From: Bacteroidota bacterium
GTDB lineage: Bacteria; Bacteroidota; Bacteroidia; JAADEI01
Length of the DNA stretch: 5,100 bases
Assembly: GCA_024280615.1 (NCBI GenBank)
Contig: JAJRPU010000197.1
Coordinates: 1 to 5,100, forward strand
Direction of reading: 5' to 3'
The notes under the pieces are model-generated. The model worked only from the letters and a program-made list of their open reading frames with translations, had not been told where the DNA came from and did not search any database. Positions within the stretch are counted from its first letter, which is position 1. The number at the start of each line of letters is the position of its first letter. Shown here piece by piece: positions 1-5,100 of the stretch. The translations under genes and the position numbers were made by a program.

Positions 1-296
1 AGAATGATGTTTGAAACATTTTGGTTAACATAAGCTGAAACACTTGTGTTTGAATTTGTTTCGTCATTCTGTCTTAAAACTCCGTTGGGAAGCCAAGTCC
101 ATTGACCGCTGTATGGTGTCCATTGACCGGAATTAGTGGCAAAACGGTCGTATAAAAAGCCACGATTTGGATTGGCATACCAATCAGAAGACCGGTCCGT
201 CACAAGATAAAATCTTTCTTTAATGGCACCACTATCTTTGAACACTGCAGTAAACGAAGAAGTTATCCAATTGCTGGGAAGAGGTGATATAACTCG
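1..296 (-). other. Incomplete C-terminal module of the amidase
   Basis: Residues 755-852 follow the Pro/Gly linker. The segment includes FYLVTDR (783-789), NRGFLYDRF (798-806), the short repeat SGQWTPY-SGQWT (810-821), NGVLRQNDE (825-833) and NSNTSVSAYVNQN (835-847). As I recall, similar segments follow the CUB domains in other Bacteroidota secreted amidases and resemble jelly-roll lectin-like domains. No residue-level function can be assigned, and the domain is cut by the window edge. Confidence 0.4.
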
Positions 297-2558
297 CGTC
301 CCTGCTTTGGAGGAAGGAGTTCCAGGACCGGGCGGAGGAGGAGCTCCACCGGTGCAATTATTCACTGACCATGTGGCGAACCACCCTGATCGCTGTGTGG
401 ATTTGTTTGATCTGAATCGGAAGGTAATTGAACCGCCTGAAGAAGTTATAGTTCCAGGCGAATTTGTGCCGTGATATACGCCTATTAGAGGGGCAGAAGT
501 TGAATTGCCATCATAGATGTAGAGCTTATCATAAGTTGTTTGGGTATTGAAGCTTGAGAAGCTTACTGTGATTGGACTTCCATTGGGTGAATTGATGGTA
601 AAGGTCCAATTTTCATTGTACATATAGTTTCCATGAGGTCCTCCTGCATCGGCGAAGAATCCTGAACAACCTGTTATTGACCAGTTGCCTTGTGCTGGCA
701 ATGTTGAGAATGTTCCGCCGACCCATCCGCTGCTGTCTGTTGCAGAACAATGTGCATTAACGCGCCATTCGTAATGAGCACTTGCTGCTAAACCAGTTAG
801 CCACAGGAAGGAATCTGTGGTGGTGACATACATCCAGTTAGAATAGTAATGTCGTTTATATGCCACTGTATAATGCGTTGCACCAGGAACATGCCTCCAT
901 GTAACAAAAGCTGCTAATGGTTGAGTAGTGTGCACAGTGGGACTGCCAGGTGACGGGCAACTAACTGATTGGGTAGACCAAGAGGCTTTCCAGCCACTGC
1001 GCGTCGTAGCACAGTCAGACCTAAACTCTATATAAAGAGAACCAGAGTATCCTATTATTGTTCCTGGATTGTTAGTTCCAGTGAAATATCCTATGAATCT
1101 ACCATCTGGACCAGTACCATCCCAGATGTATAAATAATCCCATTGATTTTCAAGGTTGAACTGTGAGAAGGTTAGGACTACTGGGGTGTTGCCCGGAGGG
1201 TCAATTATCCAACCTCTGAATTCGTCATTTGAATAATTCCCTGATGGACCACCACTGTCATAAAATGTACCTGATGAAACTGTGTATGTGGTTATGTTAG
1301 ATGGCAAGCCATTTATCTTTCTGAAATAAAATTCCCAGTCCCAGTTGCTTCCGGGGTCCGTATGCGTTTGATTAGGATAGTGTTGATGACCTTTTATTTT
1401 AACACAGTTTCCGGGGCGTCCTGTGTTCCTATACAAAGTTGTTGCAGCCCATGGGAACCATGCAACCCTCTTCTTATTAATATTCCACCGTTGACATACA
1501 TTTCTAGTAATGCCAGCAGAGGTACTATACATAGTGTCTGTGTACCAAATGGGGTCTGAAACGTACCCTTCATGTTCATAACCAATAGTGTAGTTGTTAT
1601 TATATCTAACATGCCATGCTTTTTTGTTTTCGCAAACCATTTGTGTTACCTCGCCCCAAGAGCTTATAACATAATGAGCCGACACGTTGGCACTTGGATT
1701 TTGGAACCAGTTAATAGCAGAAGAGTAACTGCCTTGTATCGTGTGAATAACTATATGAGTAGGGTTAGTGGACCTAGAGCTGTAATTAGACGAGTGAGCA
1801 GGCTTCCATATAGCTCCCGGATATTCTGGGGGATTACAGGGGGGAGCCATTAGCCGATATGAATTTCCAGATGGAGAGGTCACCCGACCTTCATCTTTAT
1901 CCAAAATAACACTGCCACCTCTTAAAATTTCTAAATTTTCTGGATCAAAGAATTCTTCCCACGGAATTTGATATGAATTATAACCAATTAGAGACATAAA
2001 CTGTTGGTCCTCTAATAACCTTAGAATGTGGTAAATTCTTACATCCTGTGCATACTGCCCTACCTCATTGTAAATTCTTATTTCGCTAAGTTCTCTTAAT
2101 GCTTTATTTAGGGATTTCCACGTTGTTACATCTTGGAAGAAAGTATTAATTGCAGAAGCATATCCTATTATTTGGGCTCTAGGAGAATTGATTAATTCAT
2201 CAATTGAGTAGCCGGTCAACTCAGCTATAAGCAATAAATTACTTTTGAAGAACCCAGAGGAATCATATATTAAAGCCATTACTCCATATGGTTGGGGCAT
2301 TCCAAGGTGAGAGTGTTCTTCGTCGTATGGCATTATATGATTCCATCTAGAAACCTCAAATGAAATTGCTTCAAGAATCCCGCGAGGAATATTGGGGTAA
2401 AGCCTATATGCCTCATTAAAGTACGCTTGTAGACTATTAAACCTTTCTTTTAAAAGTGGTATGTATTTTTCTTCTATCACTGGAACATCAGCAGTTGCCT
2501 TGCTTAATGGTAGCATTATGCATGTCAAATACAAAGTTAATTCTACTAACTTTCTCAT
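1..2558 (-). CDS. Secreted multidomain N-acetylmuramoyl-L-alanine amidase (3' end beyond the left edge)
   Basis: Predicted exported zinc amidase that cleaves the bond between N-acetylmuramic acid and L-alanine in peptidoglycan. The frame is open for 852 codons from ATG at 2558 to the left edge. That ATG is the only plausible start, because an in-frame TAA lies 42 bp upstream (2598-2600) with no other ATG between. Residues 1-23 form a signal peptide (MRK, then a hydrophobic stretch, probable cut near ATA/D24). Domains in order: lytic-transglycosylase-like about 25-217, Amidase_2 about 266-404, CUB about 425-528, FnIII about 533-620, CUB about 624-732, Pro/Gly-rich linker about 735-750, then an incomplete C-terminal domain. 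This architecture fits Bacteroidota T9SS exoenzymes; the sorting domain would lie off the window. It is divergent from the adhesin-like gene at 3215. The amidase call is firm; the physiological target (own wall or other bacteria) is unknown. Confidence 0.9.
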   Translation of the reverse strand, partial: MRKLVELTLYLTCIMLPLSKATADVPVIEEKYIPLLKERFNSLQAYFNEAYRLYPNIPRGILEAISFEVSRWNHIMPYDEEHSHLGMPQPYGVMALIYDSSGFFKSNLLLIAELTGYSIDELINSPRAQIIGYASAINTFFQDVTTWKSLNKALRELSEIRIYNEVGQYAQDVRIYHILRLLEDQQFMSLIGYNSYQIPWEEFFDPENLEILRGGSVILDKDEGRVTSPSGNSYRLMAPPCNPPEYPGAIWKPAHSSNYSSRSTNPTHIVIHTIQGSYSSAINWFQNPSANVSAHYVISSWGEVTQMVCENKKAWHVRYNNNYTIGYEHEGYVSDPIWYTDTMYSTSAGITRNVCQRWNINKKRVAWFPWAATTLYRNTGRPGNCVKIKGHQHYPNQTHTDPGSNWDWEFYFRKINGLPSNITTYTVSSGTFYDSGGPSGNYSNDEFRGWIIDPPGNTPVVLTFSQFNLENQWDYLYIWDGTGPDGRFIGYFTGTNNPGTIIGYSGSLYIEFRSDCATTRSGWKASWSTQSVSCPSPGSPTVHTTQPLAAFVTWRHVPGATHYTVAYKRHYYSNWMYVTTTDSFLWLTGLAASAHYEWRVNAHCSATDSSGWVGGTFSTLPAQGNWSITGCSGFFADAGGPHGNYMYNENWTFTINSPNGSPITVSFSSFNTQTTYDKLYIYDGNSTSAPLIGVYHGTNSPGTITSSGGSITFRFRSNKSTQRSGWFATWSVNNCTGGAPPPPGPGTPSSKAGTRVISPLPSNWITSSFTAVFKDSGAIKERFYLVTDRSSDWYANPNRGFLYDRFATNSGQWTPYSGQWTWLPNGVLRQNDETNSNTSVSAYVNQNVSNII
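97..129 (-). repeat. 12-bp direct repeat with 21-bp period inside the amidase gene
   Basis: GTCCATTGACCG occurs at 97-108 and again at 118-129. The 21-bp offset keeps frame and gives two SGQWT units seven residues apart in the protein (810-814 and 817-821). This is consistent with a small in-frame tandem duplication. Confidence 0.7.
363..1286 (-). other. CUB - FnIII - CUB module array
   Basis: Two CUB domains (residues about 425-528 and 624-732) flank one fibronectin type III domain (about 533-620). Both CUB copies share FYDSGGPSGNY / FFADAGGPHGNY, then WDYLYIWDG / YDKLYIYDG, then a GTNNPGT / GTNSPGT turn, then FRS and SGWxAxWS near the end. The paired Asp residues in D-x-L-Y-I-x-D-G lie where calcium-binding CUB domains have acidic ligands. 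The FnIII shows VTWRHVPGATHYTVAYK and a Y-E-W-R-V strand. The role is probably carbohydrate or surface binding that positions the amidase (inference from module type). Confidence 0.8.
1347..1763 (-). other. Amidase_2 (AmpD/PGRP-fold) zinc catalytic domain
   Basis: Residues about 266-404 of the minus-strand protein. The first zinc ligand is His272 in IVIHTIQG; the second and third are His391 and Asp401 in the block GHQHYPNQTHTDPG (390-403). The acidic block IGYEHEG (325-331) matches the conserved Glu region of AmpD-like enzymes. Other family landmarks are INWFQNP (282-288), SAHYVIS (293-299), AWHV (314-317), and the Trp-Asp-Trp after TDPG. All three metal ligands are present, so activity is expected. 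The residue equivalent to the AmpD Lys before TDPG is His399, as I recall for the HTDPG subgroup. Cys309 in the QMVCEN block is a possible disulfide partner with Cys355 or Cys385 (inference). Confidence 0.92.
1908..2486 (-). other. Lytic-transglycosylase-like N-terminal domain, probably non-catalytic
   Basis: Residues about 25-217 of the amidase are helical. They carry the pattern IPRGILEAI (57-65), SRWNH (70-74), PYGVMAL (90-96) and SPRAQIIGYASA (125-136), resembling the Pro-x-x-Leu-x-x-Ala-Ile, Glu-Ser-x-Phe and Gly-x-Met-x-Leu blocks of SLT/lysozyme-fold domains. In canonical SLT domains the catalytic Glu directly precedes the Ser. Here Val69 sits there and the acidic residue (Glu68) is one position earlier. 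The inference is a degenerate, substrate-binding domain rather than a second active enzyme. The fold assignment rests on motif reading by eye. Confidence 0.5.
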
Positions 2559-2615
2559 GGCTGGATGTTTTATGTTTGGTTTATTGTAAGCACCGATTTA
2601 CAAAGAGAGGAGGGA

Positions 2616-2646
2616 GGGTCGCGGTGAGGGGGCAAAACCGCGACCC
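2616..2646. promoter_or_regulatory. GC-rich hairpin upstream of the amidase start
   Basis: Perfect 10-bp inverted repeat: GGGTCGCGGT at 2616-2625 and ACCGCGACCC at 2637-2646, with an 11-nt loop. It lies 58-88 bp upstream of the amidase ATG in otherwise AT-rich DNA. There is no T-run on either side, so a classical intrinsic terminator is unlikely. It could be a leader-RNA structure for the amidase, an operator, or one copy of a dispersed palindromic repeat. Confidence 0.6.
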
Positions 2647-2962
2647 ATAGGGAGTTCAAAAGGGAAACCACCATTGTAAAATCACCTATTAATTGTGTTG
2701 TCATTATTGATTAATTCTTCTAGCATTGTTAACTATCTTTTTTTACTGTATTTTTATCGTCTTAATTTTTACTACTGGAATTCTCTTAAATGTGTTTAGG
2801 TCAAAGTTAAGGATGAACTTGGCGTGGTTCATTGAAATTTGTGGAACATTTTAGAGATAATATATAGCATAAATATACATTAAAAGATTGCAATATACTT
2901 ATGGGTAAATAAGGTGTATAGCGTAACAATATAGTGTATTGTCGTGTGATAATTAGTGTATA

Positions 2963-2976
2963 ATTTCTTAAGAAAT
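2963..2976. promoter_or_regulatory. Perfect 14-bp palindrome, candidate operator
   Basis: ATTTCTTAAGAAAT is fully self-complementary with no spacer. It sits about 400 bp from the amidase start and 240 bp from the plus-strand start. The symmetry suits a dimeric DNA-binding regulator, but AT-rich DNA makes chance palindromes more likely, so the call is tentative. Confidence 0.3.
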
Positions 2977-3000
2977 CAAGGATGCTCTTGTTATTTTCTA

Positions 3001-3033
3001 AGATAATTGTACATAAATGTCACATGATTATCT
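3001..3033. promoter_or_regulatory. 7-bp inverted repeat in the intergenic region
   Basis: AGATAAT at 3001-3007 and ATTATCT at 3027-3033 are exact reverse complements, separated by 19 bp. It could be a binding site or a weak hairpin; a chance origin is possible in this AT-rich context. Confidence 0.3.
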
Positions 3034-3133
3034 AGTGCTTATGAACTTGTGTGATCGGTATTTATAGTTATAAAAGGGGATATCTTGCCATGTATTATTA
3101 CTTATATTTAACATCAAAATTGTCCCTCCAAAT

Positions 3134-3167
3134 TTGAAAAACCTATTGAGTACTTACCCTAAGTTTG
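3134..3167 (+). promoter_or_regulatory. Candidate Bacteroidota-type promoter of the plus-strand gene
   Basis: TAAGTTTG at 3160-3167 matches the Bacteroidota -7 consensus TAnnTTTG exactly. A TTG at 3134-3136 lies 23 bp upstream, at the long end of the spacing I recall for Flavobacterium promoters (about 17-23 bp). Transcription would start near 3172-3176, giving a leader of about 40 nt before the ATG at 3215. Confidence 0.45.
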
Positions 3168-3193
3168 ATTCACACTAATTTGAATCATAGTGT
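3166..3193. promoter_or_regulatory. Interleaved dyads at the predicted transcription start
   Basis: TGATTC (3166-3171) pairs with GAATCA (3182-3187), and ACACT (3172-3176) pairs with AGTGT (3189-3193). The arms alternate left-left-right-right and overlap the expected start site of the plus-strand gene. The position would suit an operator that blocks initiation. Arms are short, so this is tentative. Confidence 0.25.
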
Positions 3194-3214
3194 AGAAGTA
3201 GAAATTGTTTGAGG

Positions 3215-5100
3215 ATGGCAAAGAAGATAACAAGAGTGCCCTCATGCCCATATAGAATGCCGGGCTCGCTGATCAATCTGATCAAATTGAGTATAGCGGG
3301 CTCCGGCATATCTTCTTTTTTTCCTTTCATTATTGTAATATTATTCATTATATTTTTCAGAGTAGATATTGCTGCTCAAGGTACCATACGATTTGCTAGA
3401 ATATATGGTCCGGGACCTTCTGGCTTGGGGGGAATGAATATGATTATCTTGGATGAAGTGCAATATGTCCCTTCTGATTCAGGCTTTGTAACTACTGGAC
3501 TTGCCACTTATACTACTACAGGGTCGGGTTTTCCTCCAATTCCTCAATTTGTTCCAGGGCAGTTGTTTGTAGTAAAGACAGACAAGTGGGGACGTCCTCA
3601 ATGGATGGTGGGATTGGATAATGCTGGTGGTCCAGACCATGCACATAGCATTTATCCCACGTCAGACGGAAACTTTGTTATCACAGGGAGGACATCTAGG
3701 GGAGGTGTGGATTCCGGGGATGTTATAGTAGTTAAGCTAAGTGGAAATGGTAATTCTGTTTTATGGGCTAAGTATATGGGCACTTCTGTGGCGCATGACA
3801 AGCAGGATGGTTTGTCTGTAATAGAGCATTCCAGTGGGAATTACATTGTTGCAGGATATGATAGTACTTCCACTAGAGATGGACTGGTTTTTGCACTTGA
3901 CCCATCAGGTAATCTATTATGGCAAAGTTGTATTGGAACAAGTACTACTCATGAAGGGTTTGAAGATGTTATTGAGGGACATAATGGTAATTTGGTTGCT
4001 GTTGGATATTATGAGTTAGATGGATACCTCGTAGAGTTAGACCCTGCAAGTGGTTCAATTGTTACTACCAAGACATTTAGTGCACCGATGCCGATGCGTT
4101 TCTCTGCTATTGCACCTACTACAAACGGATATGTTCTAACTGGTTGGATGACGATAGGGGGAAGTATGCGAATGCTTGTTGTCGCAGTGGATAATTCATA
4201 TAATGTTCTTTGGAGCAAGCTTTATAATTCTTCTAGCCAGTCAACCGGTTTGGATATAGGGGTACATAATGATACTATTTTCGTAGTTGGAACTGCTCAG
4301 CCAGTTAATAATGCTGCACAGACCTTACTCGTCCTTGCTGCATTATCGTCTAATAATGGTAATATACTGTGGAAGGTAGGATTTGAAGACCAGTTTATGT
4401 CGGCATTCTTCTTCTCTGGTCTTGATGTTTCCCCGACTGGACCAGTATTTGTGGGATGGCGAACGGCAGGAGGTTCCTCTGGATTTGCCTATCGTGGGTT
4501 GATGGTAAAAACAGATTTTTCAGGGAGCATATTAGCTATGGATACTTGTACACAAGTGGAAGTTGTTCTTACAGACACACCTTTTACTGTTACAACTGGT
4601 TCCATAGGTACTAGGACACAGCATCTTACTTTCAATTCTTTGTCAATTAATATATCGCAATTAACAGAACATGACTCGATATGTGTAACACGAGTAGCTT
4701 GCTCGGCTCGCCTTGACTCAATTCGTTCAGATACGTTATTGTGTGTCTCAGATACTAGTGGGTATGTTAAATTCTGGTTTACAGACGTAACTCCTCCTAT
4801 AACTCACTATTTAAGCAATGGGCAGGTCTACACAGGTGATTCAATCGGACCTTTGCCACCGGGCTTTTACATTGATACTATTATAGATGCCGCGGGTTGT
4901 ATGTTGATAGATTCCTTTGAAATAGTTATTTTAGATACTTTGAAGATAGATAGTATAAACAAACAGGAACCTGCTACTTGTGGTTCTTCTGATGGCTGGA
5001 TTAGGGTATATGTCTCCGGGGGAACTCCTCCATATAGTATTTCCTGGTCAACGGGTGCCACCGGCGATAGTATTGGAAATCTTACACAAGGGTCATATAT
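3215..5100 (+). CDS. Large secreted beta-propeller / SprB-repeat surface protein (3' end beyond the right edge)
   Basis: Predicted exported adhesin-like protein, open for 628 codons to the right edge. The ATG at 3215 is the first after an in-frame TAG at 3188; ATG 3257 (Met15) is the alternative start. Residues 1-34 are a basic n-region, 35-48 a hydrophobic core (FFPFIIVILFIIFF), with probable signal cleavage near IAAQ/G (52-56). About 57-441 carry seven propeller-like repeats. A linker of about 445-508 follows, then a divergent SprB-like unit (about 509-571) and a clear SprB unit (588 onward) with GGTPPYSISWSTGAT. SprB-type repeats are characteristic of Bacteroidota T9SS-exported cell-surface adhesins, SprB of gliding Flavobacterium being the named example. 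This protein is not SprB itself, because its N-terminal propeller differs. More repeats and a sorting domain probably follow off the window. Ligand and role in motility are unknown. Confidence 0.85.
   Translation, partial: MAKKITRVPSCPYRMPGSLINLIKLSIAGSGISSFFPFIIVILFIIFFRVDIAAQGTIRFARIYGPGPSGLGGMNMIILDEVQYVPSDSGFVTTGLATYTTTGSGFPPIPQFVPGQLFVVKTDKWGRPQWMVGLDNAGGPDHAHSIYPTSDGNFVITGRTSRGGVDSGDVIVVKLSGNGNSVLWAKYMGTSVAHDKQDGLSVIEHSSGNYIVAGYDSTSTRDGLVFALDPSGNLLWQSCIGTSTTHEGFEDVIEGHNGNLVAVGYYELDGYLVELDPASGSIVTTKTFSAPMPMRFSAIAPTTNGYVLTGWMTIGGSMRMLVVAVDNSYNVLWSKLYNSSSQSTGLDIGVHNDTIFVVGTAQPVNNAAQTLLVLAALSSNNGNILWKVGFEDQFMSAFFFSGLDVSPTGPVFVGWRTAGGSSGFAYRGLMVKTDFSGSILAMDTCTQVEVVLTDTPFTVTTGSIGTRTQHLTFNSLSINISQLTEHDSICVTRVACSARLDSIRSDTLLCVSDTSGYVKFWFTDVTPPITHYLSNGQVYTGDSIGPLPPGFYIDTIIDAAGCMLIDSFEIVILDTLKIDSINKQEPATCGSSDGWIRVYVSGGTPPYSISWSTGATGDSIGNLTQGSY
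3254..3325 (+). promoter_or_regulatory. Strong hairpin plus T-rich tract inside the start of the plus-strand CDS
   Basis: ATGCCGGGCTCGCT (3257-3270) pairs with AGCGGGCTCCGGCAT (3295-3309): 14 pairs with one G-U pair and one bulged T. AGA/TCT (3254-3256 with 3311-3313) adds three more pairs across a bulged A. The 24-nt loop contains two TGATCA palindromes (3270-3275 and 3279-3284) that could pair with each other. A T-rich tract (CTTCTTTTTTTCC) follows. The form resembles an intrinsic terminator or attenuator, yet it lies in the signal-peptide n-region codons, and the alternative ATG 3257 forms the base of the stem. Confidence 0.6.
3383..4537 (+). repeat. Seven propeller-blade-like protein repeats
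   Basis: Residues about 57-441 repeat a two-part unit of about 50 residues. The first part is D/N-G-x-F/Y-x-x-x-G (near 88, 151, 207, 257, 304, 352, 408). The second part is V-x-x-x-D-x-x-G-x-x-x-W (near 117, 169, 222, 269, 319, 369, 426). Examples are DGNFVITGRT followed by DVIVVKLSGNGNSVLW, and SGNYIVAGYD followed by DGLVFALDPSGNLLW. Seven copies of each half suggest one closed seven-bladed beta-propeller. DNA identity between copies is low, so the repeats are old. Confidence 0.7.
4739..5100 (+). repeat. SprB-type repeats, second copy cut by the window edge
   Basis: The clear copy starts near residue 588 (CGSSDGWIRVYVSGGTPPY, then SWSTGATGDSIGNLTQGSY) and follows the SprB pattern: Cys, Asp-Gly-x-Ile, Gly-Gly-Thr-Pro-Pro-Tyr, Trp-Ser-x-Gly, then Asn-Leu-x-x-Gly-x-Tyr. 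The preceding copy (509-571) is eroded: it keeps Cys510, TPPI, LSNGQ, LPPGFYIDTIIDAAGC (Cys562) but lacks the Trp-Ser core. Confidence 0.8.

Larger units (their letters stand above)
2559..3214. other. Divergent intergenic control region, AT-rich, no gene seen
   Basis: These 656 bp separate the two divergent start codons. Apart from a GC-rich island near 2603-2653 the stretch is strongly AT-rich. I found no reading frame with a credible start, composition or motif, and no tRNA-like cloverleaf. It holds the dyads and candidate promoter listed separately, plus the recurring short word AGTGTA (about 2933, 2954 and 3189), whose meaning is unknown. Promoters for both genes are expected here. Confidence 0.8.

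Noticed and set aside
223..474. 83-codon plus-strand reading frame
   Set aside because: It is antisense to the amidase CUB2 and Pro/Gly linker, with no recognisable motif; its Gly/Pro-rich stretch is the complement of the linker codons.
1362..1853. Short reading frames on both strands across the amidase domain
   Set aside because: They overlap a continuous frame carrying all Amidase_2 motifs and have no family resemblance of their own.
2519..2558. Possible lipoprotein signal around Cys13 (YLTC) of the amidase
   Set aside because: Thr precedes the Cys where Gly, Ala or Ser is expected, and the hydrophobic stretch continues past it to a normal signal-peptidase-I-like site.
1..2558. GC content seems higher in parts of the CUB2/linker region than in the 5' third of the amidase gene
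   Set aside because: Only a few lines were counted by eye, the Gly/Pro linker explains the peak, and the far left end is AT-rich again; not enough for a claim of gene mosaicism.
2456..2650. 64-codon plus-strand frame running into the intergenic region
   Set aside because: It is antisense to the amidase signal peptide and its C-terminal Arg/Gly-rich tail is just the GC-rich hairpin; no supportable start or motif.
2616..2670. tRNA-like appearance (paired GGGTCGC arms and GTTCAAA)
   Set aside because: No cloverleaf can be built: no D-arm or anticodon arm at the right spacing.
3834..4218. Short frames inside the propeller region
   Set aside because: Shadows of the plus-strand gene, whose frame stays open and in register with the seven repeats.
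4867..5061. 64-codon minus-strand frame
   Set aside because: Antisense to the SprB repeats; no independent evidence.

Overview
The window looks like part of a Bacteroidota (Flavobacteriia/Sphingobacteriia-type) chromosome or metagenomic contig. The evidence is two large secreted proteins built from domains typical of type IX secretion (T9SS) cargo in that phylum (an SprB-type repeat, CUB and FnIII modules, a beta-propeller), a TAnnTTTG-type promoter candidate, no Shine-Dalgarno sites, and moderately AT-rich DNA.

Layout: there are only two genes, transcribed divergently, and both run off the window. Positions 1-2558 on the minus strand encode at least 852 residues of a modular secreted N-acetylmuramoyl-L-alanine amidase. 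Its order is signal peptide, lytic-transglycosylase-like domain, zinc amidase (Amidase_2), CUB, FnIII, CUB, Pro/Gly linker, and a C-terminal domain cut by the left edge. Positions 3215-5100 on the plus strand encode at least 628 residues of a large surface protein: a signal peptide with an unusually long n-region, seven propeller-like repeats, then SprB-type repeats cut by the right edge. Neither C-terminus is visible, so the T9SS sorting domain expected on both proteins could not be seen.

Between them, 2559-3214 is a 656-bp AT-rich divergent control region with no supportable gene. It holds a GC-rich hairpin beside purine/G-runs upstream of the amidase, a perfect 14-bp palindrome, a 7-bp inverted repeat, a candidate Bacteroidota promoter for the plus-strand gene, and interleaved dyads at its expected transcription start. 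A second strong hairpin followed by a T-rich tract lies inside the first codons of the plus-strand gene and is the most unusual structure in the window.

Inferred biology: a peptidoglycan-cleaving exoenzyme and a large adhesin-like protein are exported to the cell surface or medium and may share control from the common intergenic region. Whether they act together (for example in attacking other bacteria, wall turnover or attachment) cannot be decided from sequence alone. No mobile element, CRISPR array, tRNA or rRNA was found.
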